Shown piece after piece: positions 54,010 to 64,000 of a stretch of 64,000 bases of DNA. Positions within the stretch are counted from its first letter, which is position 1. Each line of letters begins with the position of its first letter. A model generated the notes under the pieces. It was not told where the DNA came from, did not search any database, and worked only from the letters and a program-made list of their open reading frames with translations. Source of the DNA: Bacillus ectoiniformans (lineage in GTDB: Bacteria; Bacillota; Bacilli; Bacillales; Domibacillaceae); NCBI RefSeq assembly GCF_016908875.1, contig NZ_JAFBES010000008.1:1-64000 (forward strand), in the 5' to 3' direction. The position numbers and the translations under genes are program-made.

Positions 54010-54146
54010 TTGCCTTCCTCCTTCGTTTTCATACTCTTATCTTACCTGGAGGAAAGGCTTCTCATAACGAGCCTGAGCAGTAACTTTATCTAAGACCTAA
54101 GACCGAGCTGACATGCGGCGAACGGCCGAGCGAAGTTTTCTCAACG
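54010..54146 (-). promoter_or_regulatory. Upstream region of the lia operon
   Basis: On the minus strand a tandem GGTCTTA GGTCTTA (near 54090-54105) and GC-rich inverted elements (near 54110-54130) lie 70-120 bp before liaI, the position expected for LiaR binding. I cannot assign a -35/-10 pair with confidence. Confidence 0.35.
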
Positions 54147-54173
54147 CAAAAAAGCAGCCAAGGTGGCTGCTTT
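54147..54173 (-). terminator. Terminator of the potABCD operon
   Basis: On the minus strand AAAGCAGCC/GGCTGCTTT followed by six T. Confidence 0.9.
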
Positions 54174-54176
54174 CAC

Positions 54177-55250
54177 TTATTTTCTATGCATTTTAAATTC
54201 AAGGAAGAGTTCGTTATAGTAAGCAAGCATATCAGGACCTAAGTTCTCGTATACTTCAAGTCTTTCCGTTTGTTCCGGGCTAGGATAAAACCGTTCATCA
54301 TTGACGATCTCTTTCGGCATATATTCTAGCGCTTTTTTGTTTGGTGTCGAGTAGCCCACGTATTCCGTATTTTGTGCGGCTACTTTTGGATCGAGCATGA
54401 AGTTAATAAATTTGTGGGCGGCTTCCACATTTTTAGCCGTTTTCGGGATGACCATGTTATCAAACCATAGATTTGATCCCTCTTCTGGAACGACATATTC
54501 CAGGTTATCTTTTTTCCACATTAATTCAGCCGCCGTCCCCGACCACACAACCCCGAGTGCCGCTTCATCATTCTCAAGCAGCATTCGGATCTCATCACCA
54601 ACAATGGCTTTAATGTTAGGTGTCAATGTATCGAGCTTCTTTTTCGCTTCGATTAAATGTTCTTGATTCGTGTCGTTTAATGAGTACCCAAGGCTGTTTA
54701 ACCCCATCCCCATCACTTCTCTTGCACCATCAATTAGTAAAATCTCATTGCGGAGATCTTCATTCCATAAATCATTCCATCCGGTTACTTCCCCTTCAGA
54801 AATCTTGTCCGTGTTATATAAAATACCCACCGTTCCCCAAAAATACGGAATGGAATATTGATTTCCTTCATCAAAAGGTAAATCCATAAAGCGAGGATCG
54901 ATGTATTTTAAATTCGGAAGCTTAGAATGATCGATCGGAAGCAAGAGCTTTTCTTTCTTCATTTTATCAATCGCATATTCAGACGGAACAGCAAGATCAT
55001 AAGCCGTTCCTCCTTGCTCAATCTTCGTCATCATCGCTTCATTCGAATCAAACGTTTCATAGATGACCTTAATGCCTGTCTCTTTCTCGAACTGTGTAAT
55101 TAATTCGGCATCAATATAGTCTCCCCAGTTGAAAACCGTTAATGTGTTTCCTTCTACTTTGCCTTCAGATGCATTGAGCCGGGAAACCGTATAAAGCAGA
55201 ATAGCCGCGATCGTACAGACAACGAGGAGTGCACGCAATAATTGATTCAT
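54177..55250 (-). CDS. potD: Spermidine/putrescine-binding protein PotD
   Basis: 357 residues. PotD/PotF-type binding protein: LTVFNWGDYIDAELITQFEKETGIKVIYETFDSNEAM, AYDLAVPSEYAIDKM, IPYFWGTVGILYNTD and WSGTAAELMWKKDNLEYVVPEEGSNLWFDNMVIPK. The N-terminus has a hydrophobic segment (about 4-22) but no clear lipobox; the single cysteine at 12 lies in LLVVCTIAA, so it may stay as an uncleaved signal anchor. Its start overlaps potC (ATGA). Confidence 0.94.
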   Translation of the reverse strand: MNQLLRALLVVCTIAAILLYTVSRLNASEGKVEGNTLTVFNWGDYIDAELITQFEKETGIKVIYETFDSNEAMMTKIEQGGTAYDLAVPSEYAIDKMKKEKLLLPIDHSKLPNLKYIDPRFMDLPFDEGNQYSIPYFWGTVGILYNTDKISEGEVTGWNDLWNEDLRNEILLIDGAREVMGMGLNSLGYSLNDTNQEHLIEAKKKLDTLTPNIKAIVGDEIRMLLENDEAALGVVWSGTAAELMWKKDNLEYVVPEEGSNLWFDNMVIPKTAKNVEAAHKFINFMLDPKVAAQNTEYVGYSTPNKKALEYMPKEIVNDERFYPSPEQTERLEVYENLGPDMLAYYNELFLEFKMHRK

Positions 55251-56047
55251 TTTCGTACCCCCATTCCAGCCGAGCGGCTATTGCGCTGCTGAATGAAATA
55301 GTAGCCAATCACAAGTATGACTGTAAATAAGAACAGAAGTGTTGATAGAGCATTAATATTTAAAGAGATTCCGCGCCGAGCTAAAGAATAGATCTCTACA
55401 GATAACGTCGTAAATCCGTTTCCAGTGACAAAGAACGTAACTGCGAAATCGTCCAGTGAGTACGTTAAAGCCATGAAAAACCCAGCAAACACTCCCGGTG
55501 AAATATAAGGCAAAATGACTTTCGTCAGCACATCCCAGCGGCTCGCACCTAAATCTCTGGCTGCATCAATTAATGTCGTACTCATCTCTTGAAGCTTCGG
55601 CAGTACCATAATCACCACAATTGGAATAGAGAAGGCGATATGAGACAGAAGCACTGAAGTAAATCCAAGCTTAATTCCAGCCATCGTAAAAAGAATCAAA
55701 AATGACGCACCAATAATAACATCAGGGCTGACAATCAGCACATTATTAAACGAAAGCAAGGTATTTTGCATCGTACGTTTCATATAAACAATTGCCAATG
55801 CCCCCATCACGCCAATGATCGTAGCGGCAACGGACGATAGCAGAGCAATAATAATCGTGTTTAACACAATGATTAAGAGTCTCGTATCTTGAAAAAGCTC
55901 TTTATACCAATCTAGCGTGAAGCTTTCAAAATGATTCATATCTCCGCCGCTGTTAAATGAATAAAACATTAAATAGAAGATAGGCGCATAAAGGATGACA
56001 AATACCAGGGCTAAGTAAGCTTTTGCCCAAGGTGAATTATGTTTCAT
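55247..56047 (-). CDS. potC: Spermidine/putrescine ABC permease PotC
   Basis: 266 residues, six transmembrane helices. The EAA loop that docks to PotA is seen as [32 protein letters not shown]. It pairs with PotB. The start overlaps the potB stop. Confidence 0.95.
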   Translation of the reverse strand: MKHNSPWAKAYLALVFVILYAPIFYLMFYSFNSGGDMNHFESFTLDWYKELFQDTRLLIIVLNTIIIALLSSVAATIIGVMGALAIVYMKRTMQNTLLSFNNVLIVSPDVIIGASFLILFTMAGIKLGFTSVLLSHIAFSIPIVVIMVLPKLQEMSTTLIDAARDLGASRWDVLTKVILPYISPGVFAGFFMALTYSLDDFAVTFFVTGNGFTTLSVEIYSLARRGISLNINALSTLLFLFTVILVIGYYFIQQRNSRSAGMGVRK

Positions 56048-56850
56048 TATTGTACGCCTCGCTTTCTAGTTCCTGTCACAACCATAATCAGGACCATCGT
56101 TAAAATCAGGAAGACAGCGATGGTCGATCCCATTCCCCAATCCTGAATAACGAGGAAGTGCTGTTCAATCGCCGTTCCAAGAGTAATGACCCGGTTGCCG
56201 GCAATTAAACGGGTAATCATGAACAGGGATAGCGCCGGTATAAAAACCGCCTGAATTCCCGATTTTACCCCTGAGAGTGTCAGAGGAAAAATGACTTTTT
56301 GGAAAGTCGTCCATGAGGAAGCACCAAGATCCCGTGCCGCATCTATTAAACCAGTATTCATTTTGTCCAGCGAATTGAAAATAGGCAGAATCATAAACGG
56401 AATAAAGATATAGACAGAGACAAAAACGAAACTAAAATCCGTAAACAAAAGCTGCTTAGATCCCACTCCAATGGCTTCTAAAAATTGATTCGCTGCACCA
56501 TACGTGCTGAAAATACCTAAGAATGCGTAGGCTTTTAATAAAAGGTTAACCCAAGAGGGCAAGATAACTAATAAGAGCAAAAGCTTTTTATGCTTTGATT
56601 TCGTCAATAAATAGGCCGTCGGGTACGCGATAAGCAAACAAAAAGCCGTGATTAAAAACGCATACCAAAACGAAGCGAATGTCATTTTTAAATAAACAGG
56701 TGTGAAGAACTTCTTGTAGTTGTCAAAAGTAAACTGACCGTGCAAATCAAAGAATGAATAATAAACAACTAAGACAATCGGCATCACAACAAATAAACCA
56801 ATCCATAATACATAAGGAATTAAATACAGGCTGCGAGACTTCTTATCCAT
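56047..56850 (-). CDS. potB: Spermidine/putrescine ABC permease PotB
   Basis: 267 residues from the ATG at 56850, overlapping the potA stop and preceded by GGGG; an ATG five codons upstream is also possible. Six transmembrane helices with EAA loop [31 protein letters not shown]. Confidence 0.94.
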   Translation of the reverse strand: MDKKSRSLYLIPYVLWIGLFVVMPIVLVVYYSFFDLHGQFTFDNYKKFFTPVYLKMTFASFWYAFLITAFCLLIAYPTAYLLTKSKHKKLLLLLVILPSWVNLLLKAYAFLGIFSTYGAANQFLEAIGVGSKQLLFTDFSFVFVSVYIFIPFMILPIFNSLDKMNTGLIDAARDLGASSWTTFQKVIFPLTLSGVKSGIQAVFIPALSLFMITRLIAGNRVITLGTAIEQHFLVIQDWGMGSTIAVFLILTMVLIMVVTGTRKRGVQ

Positions 56851-57946
56851 TGGCTGCCCCGTCATACGCCTCTAAGCGTTTATCAAATTCTTCTTCCGTC
56901 TCATCAAGTCTCATGACATGAATCGCTTCCGGATCAAAATCTAGTCCAATTTCACTTCCAACTATCGCTTTTTTCGTTGAATGAACAAGCCATTCATTGC
57001 CGGCCTTGTCATAGCAGCAAATCTCGTAGTGTACGCCTCTAAACAGCTGTGAATCAACACGCGCTTCAATTTTCCCTTTTGCAGGAGAAGTGATTTCCAG
57101 ATCCTCCGGACGAATGACGATCTCCACCGGTTCAGCTGGGTTCAACCCGCGATCGACACATTCAAATACTTTACCGGCAAACTCCACTTCAAAATCTCTG
57201 ATCATTTTACCAGCGACAATATTTGACTCTCCAATGAAATCCGCTACAAACTTATTAATAGGCTCATCGTAAATATCCATTGGCGTTCCGCTTTGCTCAA
57301 TACGGCCAGCATTTAATACGAAGATTTCATCTGACATCGCCAGCGCCTCTTCTTGGTCATGGGTAACGAAGATAAACGTGATGCCAAGACGCTGCTGCAG
57401 TTCACGCAGCTCATATTGCATTTCCGTTCGTAATTTCAAATCTAGGGCAGACAGGGGCTCATCCAATAGAATGACTTCCGGCTCATTCACTATTGCCCGG
57501 GCAATAGCGACCCGCTGACGCTGTCCGCCAGACATTTCTGTGATCTCTCTATTCTCATAGCCTTCTAGATTGACGAAACGAAGCGCCTCTTTTACTTTCT
57601 CTTCAATCGTTGATTTGCTCATTTTTTTAATACGCAAGCCGAATGCTACATTTTCAAACACATTTAAATGGGGAAACAGCGCATAGTCCTGAAATACTGT
57701 GTTTACTTGGCGCTTATTCGCGGGAACATCATTCACCCGCTCTCCATTGATCAAAATATTTCCTGATGAGGCTTCAGTAAAGCCGGCAATCAGGCGAAGC
57801 ACCGTCGTTTTTCCGCAGCCGGAAGGACCCAGCAGCGTATAGAATTTTCCGCGCTCGATTTCAAAGCTAATGTTGTCTAAAACGACCGTATCCTGGTCAT
57901 AACGCTTCGTTACATGCTCAAAGCGAATAATTGTGTTATCAGCCAT
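56843..57946 (-). CDS. potA: Spermidine/putrescine ABC ATPase PotA
   Basis: 367 residues. Walker [10 protein letters not shown] (about 38-46), Q-loop FQDYALFPH, signature [14 protein letters not shown], Walker [13 protein letters not shown], switch histidine VTHDQEEA, and a C-terminal TOBE regulatory domain (about 275-345). First transport gene; it follows the XRE-cupin regulator by 27 bp, so the regulator is co-transcribed. Confidence 0.97.
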   Translation of the reverse strand: MADNTIIRFEHVTKRYDQDTVVLDNISFEIERGKFYTLLGPSGCGKTTVLRLIAGFTEASSGNILINGERVNDVPANKRQVNTVFQDYALFPHLNVFENVAFGLRIKKMSKSTIEEKVKEALRFVNLEGYENREITEMSGGQRQRVAIARAIVNEPEVILLDEPLSALDLKLRTEMQYELRELQQRLGITFIFVTHDQEEALAMSDEIFVLNAGRIEQSGTPMDIYDEPINKFVADFIGESNIVAGKMIRDFEVEFAGKVFECVDRGLNPAEPVEIVIRPEDLEITSPAKGKIEARVDSQLFRGVHYEICCYDKAGNEWLVHSTKKAIVGSEIGLDFDPEAIHVMRLDETEEEFDKRLEAYDGAANG

Positions 57947-57973
57947 AACAATCTCCTTTACAAAAAATATAGT

Positions 57974-58516
57974 CTATAGATATGATTCCGTTGCGACTAA
58001 CAGCAGCTCAGTCACTCCATCCTCATCATTGACAATTTGATGTTCGTCAGAAGAATGAAAGTAGATGGATTCTCCTGCCTTGGCATAATAAGTCCGCCCG
58101 CCAAGAGTAATCTTGATCCTTCCTTTTAATACATACCCAAATGTTTCTGCTAAAGAAGGTTCAAACGTTTTAAATTCTCCATTTTTTTGAAACGTCAGCC
58201 GGACAGGCTCCATTTCTTTTTCATTTGATTCTGGAACCAGCCACTGAATGCGGTAGCCTCTTTCCTCATCCTCAAATTCTGTTTGATCCTCTTCGGTGTA
58301 GACGACTTTTTGTTCTCTTTCCAATTCATCAAAGAACTCTTTCGGAGAACAGCCGAGCACTTCTAAAATATGAAAAAACGTTTCAATAGACGGCGAGCTT
58401 AAGTCACGCTCCAACTGAGAAATATATCCTTTGCTTAAATCCGTTCGTTCTCCCAATTCTTCTTGAGTTAACCCTTTTTTCAAGCGCAGATTTTTAATTT
58501 TTTTGCCAATCTCCAT
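57974..58516 (-). CDS. XRE-family regulator with cupin domain (polyamine-responsive type)
   Basis: 180 residues from the ATG at 58516 (GAGGG at 7 bp). Helix-turn-helix IKNLRLKKGLTQEELGERTDLSKGYISQLERDLSSPSIETFFHIL (about 7-52) and a cupin ligand-binding domain (GYVLKGRIKITLGGRTYYAKAGESIYFHSSDEHQI, about 125-160). This is the PuuR-like layout common next to pot genes. It probably represses its own operon through the repeats at 58543-58596. Confidence 0.93.
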   Translation of the reverse strand: MEIGKKIKNLRLKKGLTQEELGERTDLSKGYISQLERDLSSPSIETFFHILEVLGCSPKEFFDELEREQKVVYTEEDQTEFEDEERGYRIQWLVPESNEKEMEPVRLTFQKNGEFKTFEPSLAETFGYVLKGRIKITLGGRTYYAKAGESIYFHSSDEHQIVNDEDGVTELLLVATESYL

Positions 58517-58542
58517 TATTTTACCCTCTATCATGTTTATAA

Positions 58543-58596
58543 TTAGTAAACTTCCAGTAAATAAAGTATTCTATTAGCAAACTTTAAGTTTACTAA
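58543..58596. promoter_or_regulatory. Three-copy operator upstream of the XRE-potABCD operon
   Basis: TTAGTAAACTT at 58543-58553; TTAGCAAACTT at 58574-58584 faces its inverted copy AAGTTTACTAA at 58586-58596 with one base between. The paired half-sites form a 23-bp inverted repeat with one mismatch; the third copy is about three turns away. Confidence 0.75.
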
Positions 58597-58694
58597 TAAC
58601 AGTTTTTCATTATAAATGAACCGGGTAAAAATGCAATAGAATCGATGGTTTTTTAAGATACTTACGAAAAACCCTACTAAAGTCTGTCTTTACA

Positions 58695-58721
58695 CAAAAA
58701 GAGACTGCCTCAGCAGCCTCT
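58695..58721 (-). terminator. Terminator of the putrescine catabolic genes
   Basis: On the minus strand AGAGGCTGC/GCAGTCTCT (one G-U) followed by TTTTTG. Confidence 0.85.
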
Positions 58722-58727
58722 CCATTG

Positions 58728-60107
<1,380 letters not shown>

Positions 60108-60137
60108 TTATTTTTCACTCCTGTTATAAGTTTTAGT

Positions 60138-61655
60138 TTATTTTTCAAACCATCCGATTGGTTCTACTTCTAAATTAATGTTGATTTGCTTAACCTCTTG
60201 GAATTCCTCCAAGCCGAATGTTCCTAAGCTGCGTCCAATCCCGCTTTGTTTATATCCGCCCCATGGCGCTTCGTTATACGTTGGGTGATACGAGTTGATC
60301 CAAGTAATACCTGCCCGCAGCTTCTTAATGACACGCAAGCCTTTCGCACCATCGACCGTAAATACCGCACCTGCCAGACCGTAATCGGAATCATTAGCTA
60401 GACGGATCGCTTCTTCTTCATCTTTAAATGGCTGAATAGCAACGACTGGACCAAATATTTCTTCCTGAACAATTCTCATCTCCTGCGTCGTATCCGCAAA
60501 AGCAGTCGGTGCTACGAAATAACCCTTATCTAATCCGTCGCTTATCAAACGTTCGCCGCCGCATAGTAAACGCGCGCCTTCTTCCTTGCCAATTTCAATG
60601 TAGCTGAGCACTTTATCTAAATGCTCTTGGCTGACTAAAGGACCCATCTCTGTTTTTGAATCGCTTCCGTCACCTACTCTGATCTCTTTCGCCCGTTCAG
60701 CAAAACGCGCAAGGAACTTCTCGTAAATACTTTCTTCTACTAAGATTCGAGATCCAGCTGAACACACTTGACCCGCTCCGGCATAAATACCAAACAGGGC
60801 GTAATCAACTGCTGTTTCAAAGTCGCTGTCTGCAAAAATAATATTTGGTGATTTGCCGCCAAGCTCTAAAGATACTTTCTTCATTGTGTCAGCAGCCGTT
60901 TTCATAATATGTTTTCCTGTTTTCGTCCCGCCTGTAAATGACACCATATCCACATCTTTATGAGAGGCAATTTCATTTCCAACGACCGGTCCAGCTCCCA
61001 TAACCATATTGGCTACTCCAGCCGGCAAACCTACTTCCTCAAAAATTTCAAGAAGCTTCGTTGGTGTAACTGGTGTCACTTCAGATGGTTTAAAGACGAT
61101 TGTATTTCCGGCAGCAAGAGCTGGCGCTATCTTCCATACACTCATCAACAATGGATAATTCCACGGAACGATCAGTCCGCATACACCGACCGGTTCTCTG
61201 ACAACCATTGCCTGCATAGGATCAGCAACATGATACGTATGGCCGTCCGGCTGTGTAATCATTCCCGCATAATAGCGAAAACAAGCAGCAGCATCTCCTA
61301 CGTCATACCCCGCTTCTCGCAGCGTTTTTCCGTTATCCATCGTTTCGAGCTTCGTCAGTTCTTCTGCTTTTTCATCGATTTTATCGGCAATCTTTAAAAG
61401 GTAAGCTGCTCGTTCAGTTGCTGGCAGATCCGACCAGACTCCGCTTTCGAATGTGGCTTTCGCAGCCGCTATAGCTGCCTGGGCATCCTCTGCTGTTCCT
61501 TCTGGCGCTTCTGCAATCACTGCTCCAGTAGCCGGATTGATCACGTCACGAGTTTTCTGATCGCTGGCCTCTTTCCATTCGCCGTTTATATACATTTTTA
61601 ATTGAAGTGCCTCAGCGTCTTTTTTCACTTTTTCCTTTTCAGTTTCTAACATCAT
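60138..61655 (-). CDS. Aldehyde dehydrogenase, probably 4-aminobutanal (or related aminoaldehyde) dehydrogenase
   Basis: 505 residues from the ATG at 61655 (AGGAGG 5 bp upstream). Catalytic glutamate in VSLELGGKSPNI, catalytic cysteine in GAGQVCSAGSRI, NAD-site GFTGGT-like VSFTGGTKTGKHI and the WNYPLLMSVWKIAPALAAGN block are all present. Family members act on gamma-aminobutyraldehyde, betaine aldehyde or phenylacetaldehyde; the coupling with patA favours the first, giving GABA. It is the first gene behind a sigma-54 promoter. Confidence 0.92.
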   Translation of the reverse strand: MMLETEKEKVKKDAEALQLKMYINGEWKEASDQKTRDVINPATGAVIAEAPEGTAEDAQAAIAAAKATFESGVWSDLPATERAAYLLKIADKIDEKAEELTKLETMDNGKTLREAGYDVGDAAACFRYYAGMITQPDGHTYHVADPMQAMVVREPVGVCGLIVPWNYPLLMSVWKIAPALAAGNTIVFKPSEVTPVTPTKLLEIFEEVGLPAGVANMVMGAGPVVGNEIASHKDVDMVSFTGGTKTGKHIMKTAADTMKKVSLELGGKSPNIIFADSDFETAVDYALFGIYAGAGQVCSAGSRILVEESIYEKFLARFAERAKEIRVGDGSDSKTEMGPLVSQEHLDKVLSYIEIGKEEGARLLCGGERLISDGLDKGYFVAPTAFADTTQEMRIVQEEIFGPVVAIQPFKDEEEAIRLANDSDYGLAGAVFTVDGAKGLRVIKKLRAGITWINSYHPTYNEAPWGGYKQSGIGRSLGTFGLEEFQEVKQININLEVEPIGWFEK

Positions 61656-61688
61656 CCCATCCTCCTTTTTGATCTCCTGCCCTTTATA

Positions 61689-61706
61689 ATGCAACTACCG
61701 TGCCAA
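61689..61706 (-). promoter_or_regulatory. Sigma-54 (SigL) promoter of the aldehyde dehydrogenase-patA operon
   Basis: On the minus strand TTGGCACGGTAGTTGCAT contains the -24 GG and -12 GC elements at exact spacing (TGGCAC-N5-TTGCA), 34 bp before the start codon. Confidence 0.92.
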
Positions 61707-61789
61707 ACGTCAGAATTTAATAAATATTTATGTAAATCGAGTAGAATAGGGAATTAGGATGACCCGCATTAACATTTACGCTTCATTTT

Positions 61790-61807
61790 TTATGCAAATT
61801 TGCATAA
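61790..61807. promoter_or_regulatory. Enhancer site 1 for the sigma-54 activator
   Basis: TTATGCAAATTTGCATAA, a perfect 18-bp palindrome about 100 bp upstream of the sigma-54 promoter. Confidence 0.8.
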
Positions 61808-61830
61808 CCTATGTGTTTCAGCATAAGAAC

Positions 61831-61848
61831 TCATGCGAAATTGCATAA
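61831..61848. promoter_or_regulatory. Enhancer site 2 for the sigma-54 activator
   Basis: TCATGCGAAATTGCATAA, a second copy of the palindrome with three differences, 41 bp centre to centre from site 1 (about four helical turns). Confidence 0.7.
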
Positions 61849-61876
61849 AAAAACCTATTCGCGAAGAATAGGTTTT
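61847..61876 (-). terminator. Terminator of the sigma-54 activator gene
   Basis: On the minus strand AAAACCTATTC/GAATAGGTTTT with a 5-nt loop and a T run, touching enhancer site 2. Confidence 0.88.
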
Positions 61877-61880
61877 CAAC

Positions 61881-63986
61881 TTAATAGACGGGTGATTCTG
61901 GTTCACCGTTCTTTTCATTCATAATCTTTTGGTATTTGCGGCTAACCGACGACTGGCTGACACCGAGTGCTTTCGCTGCCTTTGTCGTTGTTTTGTATTG
62001 CTTCATGGCGAGCAGAATTAACTGATTCTCCACATCTTCCAACGCTTCTTGCAGCGGAATGACTCGAGTAATCATCGGTTTGGATTTTTTAAAATCATAT
62101 CCGAGTGATAAGAAGCGGCTGACAAATTCGGCATCGATCGCTGAATCATCAGCAGATACCACTAAACGCTCAATGATGTTCTGAAGCTCACGGACATTGC
62201 CGGGCCAAGAATAAAATTCGAGTACATTGACAGCATCTGGCGTGAGGTGAAAACTCTTATCGTACTTATCATTCAATTGCTGAAGAAAGTGAAAGGCAAG
62301 CACAGAGATGTCTTCGATTCTTTCTCTAAGCGGAGGAATGCGCAGCGGAATCACGTTTAACCGGTAAAATAAATCTTCTCTAAACGTCCCTTCCTCCACC
62401 ATTTTCTCAAGCTTCTTATTTGTAGCAGCAATGATCTGAACGTCCACAGGAATGGCTTGTGTGCTTCCGACCGGAACCACTTCTTGTTCCTGCAGCACCC
62501 GCAGTAGTTTCACCTGCAAATGGGAAGGCATCTCGCCAATCTCATCGAGAAACAGCACTCCATGATCCGCCATCTTAAAATAGCCGTCCTTGCCTTCTTT
62601 ATCCGCTCCGGTAAAGGCGCCTTTGCTATAGCCGAACAATTCACTTTCAAGCAGATTCTCCGGAATGGCTCCGCAATTTAATTTGAGAAATGGCTTTTCA
62701 GAACGCCTGCCCATTTGGTGAATCGCTTGAGCAATGACTTCTTTCCCCGACCCCGATTCGCCTGTAATTAAAACAGTGGAAGAAAATTGCGCGATCTTCT
62801 TGATTTGCTGAACAATCTTTTCCATTTTCGGACTGCGGTACATGAGCTTTTTCAATGTTCGGTCTTGGTTTTTAAAGCTGTCCAGTTCTTTCTTGTACTG
62901 CTCAGAAATTTTCTTCATTTCTTTCAATTCATTTTTCAGTTTGGACGTTTCGGTAATATCCCTTGACGCAATTATGATGCGGTCAATGTCTCCTTTTTCA
63001 TTAAATACAGGATTCCCCACAGCTAAAATTTTTCGCCCTTTACTTGTTTCCTGCACAACCGATACCTTCTTTTTCTTTTCAATCACCAGCCTTGTGACAG
63101 ACGGCGTAAAAAGGCCCTGCTTTTCAAATTCTAAAATATTCTTGCCTATGTAATCGTGGAGGTCGACATTCCAAAAATCAGAAATCAGTGTATCACTAAA
63201 ACGAATCAGTTCTGCTTTATGGTTAACCACTAGAATCTCATCGTAAATGGTAGACAAAATGGCGTTCAAGTCCGTATTCAAATTTTTAATATCTTCAATT
63301 TCCATGGCCATCTCTTCGATTTTAGGCAAGTCCTGCACCACAATCAGCATGCCTTCTAACTCATTATCAAAATTCATAATGGGACAGTAATCCACCAAGA
63401 CGCCCATTTCATCCGTAATTTGAATCTGATTCAAGATTGTTTTTCCGGTAGCAAACACACTTTTAATGTGGTTCGAGTGAAAAATAGAGCGCGCAGGTTT
63501 ATTCATGATTTTATCTGATGTCGATTTAATCATTTTCAGACCGGCGTCATTACAATTGACGATGTTTTCTTCCCGATCCACAACAAACATCCCCATAGGA
63601 ATAGAAGTGAGCAGAGTTTTTAACAGGTCGACGCTTTGGTTCTCCTGCTTAAATAGCTCTGTCAGCAACTCTTCCCTCTTTAAATATCCCGCCGGTTCTC
63701 CTTGATCATTGACAACGATCGCAAGGGGTTCGCCAATGACTTGAAAAGCAATAGGCAATGAAATTTCTTTGTGTAATTTATAAACGTTTTCAATACATAC
63801 AGCTTGGGATAAAAGTGTCTTAAACTTAATTCGCCCTTTATGTGCTAAATGATTGCTTTTTAAATGTATATAGGAAACAAGTGTATTCTCTTTGCTTAAA
63901 AATATGTATGGTTCTTTTATATGGCTCACATCGATCAAATCTTGATCCCGATGCTCCTCTATTGCAATCGAAATAAACGGTTTCAC
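61881..63986 (-). CDS. Sigma-54-dependent transcriptional activator with PAS domains (possibly partial at the 5' end)
   Basis: 701 residues as read from a GTG at 63986. The frame stays open to the window edge and the ribosome site is weak, so the true start may lie outside. An N-terminal region of about 130 residues precedes two PAS-type domains (TSIPMGMFVVDREENIVNCNDAGLKMI; LSTIYDEILVVNHKAELIRFSD), then the AAA+ domain with Walker A GESGSGKE, GAFTGAD (the sigma-54 contact loop), Walker B LFLDEIGEM, and a C-terminal Fis-type HTH (TTKAAKALGVSQSSVSRKYQKI). It probably binds the palindromes at 61790-61848 and activates the downstream putrescine genes. Confidence 0.93.
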   Translation of the reverse strand: MKPFISIAIEEHRDQDLIDVSHIKEPYIFLSKENTLVSYIHLKSNHLAHKGRIKFKTLLSQAVCIENVYKLHKEISLPIAFQVIGEPLAIVVNDQGEPAGYLKREELLTELFKQENQSVDLLKTLLTSIPMGMFVVDREENIVNCNDAGLKMIKSTSDKIMNKPARSIFHSNHIKSVFATGKTILNQIQITDEMGVLVDYCPIMNFDNELEGMLIVVQDLPKIEEMAMEIEDIKNLNTDLNAILSTIYDEILVVNHKAELIRFSDTLISDFWNVDLHDYIGKNILEFEKQGLFTPSVTRLVIEKKKKVSVVQETSKGRKILAVGNPVFNEKGDIDRIIIASRDITETSKLKNELKEMKKISEQYKKELDSFKNQDRTLKKLMYRSPKMEKIVQQIKKIAQFSSTVLITGESGSGKEVIAQAIHQMGRRSEKPFLKLNCGAIPENLLESELFGYSKGAFTGADKEGKDGYFKMADHGVLFLDEIGEMPSHLQVKLLRVLQEQEVVPVGSTQAIPVDVQIIAATNKKLEKMVEEGTFREDLFYRLNVIPLRIPPLRERIEDISVLAFHFLQQLNDKYDKSFHLTPDAVNVLEFYSWPGNVRELQNIIERLVVSADDSAIDAEFVSRFLSLGYDFKKSKPMITRVIPLQEALEDVENQLILLAMKQYKTTTKAAKALGVSQSSVSRKYQKIMNEKNGEPESPVY

Positions 63987-64000
63987 TTTCTCTTCTGTAA

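Noticed and set aside
60960-61397. 145-codon frame opposite the aldehyde dehydrogenase
   Set aside because: Shadow; Ser/Arg-rich low-complexity translation and no ribosome site.

Overview
The window comes from a member of the Bacillaceae, a low-to-mid G+C Gram-positive spore-former relative. The evidence is the Bacillus-type tRNA/rRNA array, the unbroken order sprT-like / tex / rsbX-sigB-rsbWVUTSR / ndoA-ndoAI / alr / ydcC / acpS / ydbT / ydbS / cshA / murF / ddl (the order I know from Bacillus subtilis, where this block is on the right arm near the origin), strong AGGAGG ribosome sites with frequent TTG/GTG starts, and lia, tcyP, yhcV and rocB homologues. I cannot name the species. I see no insertion sequence, prophage or CRISPR array. 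The whole window reads as chromosomal core plus ordinary accessory metabolism.

Layout. 1-1303: the 5' end of a 16S gene and eleven tRNA genes, all on the minus strand, with one promoter ahead of the array and a second consensus promoter inside it. 1449-20911: the conserved block on the minus strand. It covers general stress control (stressosome RsbR/S/T, phosphatases RsbU/X, switch RsbV/W, SigB, with a consensus SigB promoter before rsbV), the MazF/MazE-type toxin-antitoxin pair, D-alanine and cell-wall precursor synthesis (alr, ddl, murF), acpS and the cold-shock helicase cshA. 21104-27533: plus-strand transport and envelope genes: mgtE, a CNNM/CorC-type exporter with a long structured leader, a polysaccharide deacetylase/DedA/glycosyltransferase operon and a second DedA. 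27610-33774: a lipid kinase, the cystine carrier tcyP, cardiolipin synthase, a flavin oxidoreductase and three small genes, two of them under 50 codons. 33836-40551: rocB, then a GntR-controlled TRAP transporter divergent from an FAD-linked 2-hydroxyacid oxidase around a perfect 26-bp palindrome. 40591-40736: an array of 21-bp repeats. 40851-44644: an envelope-stress operon (DUF4178, PspA, DUF4247 lipoprotein, DUF350, membrane-bound spermidine-synthase-like protein) behind a consensus SigW promoter. 44779-50334: a CBS protein, a lipid kinase with an extra N-terminal domain, a RacA-like DNA-binding protein, an orphan RsbR paralogue, a HAD phosphatase, two unknown proteins and a perfect parS site. 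50453-54009: liaI-liaH-liaF-liaS-liaR. 54177-63986: a polyamine island with an XRE-cupin regulator and potABCD uptake, putrescine aminotransferase and aldehyde dehydrogenase behind a sigma-54 promoter with two palindromic enhancer sites, and the sigma-54 activator that probably uses them.

How the parts fit. Three layers of stress control are present: SigB, SigW and LiaRS. Two separate PspA-family proteins act on the membrane, and there are several phospholipid or undecaprenyl-phosphate enzymes (cls, two DagK-like kinases, two DedA). Polyamine import and degradation form one self-contained catabolic unit with two regulators. The most unusual items are the candidate RNA switch before the CNNM exporter, the SigW-PspA-SpeE operon, the two unlisted small genes, the 21-bp repeat array and the parS site close to a RacA-like protein.
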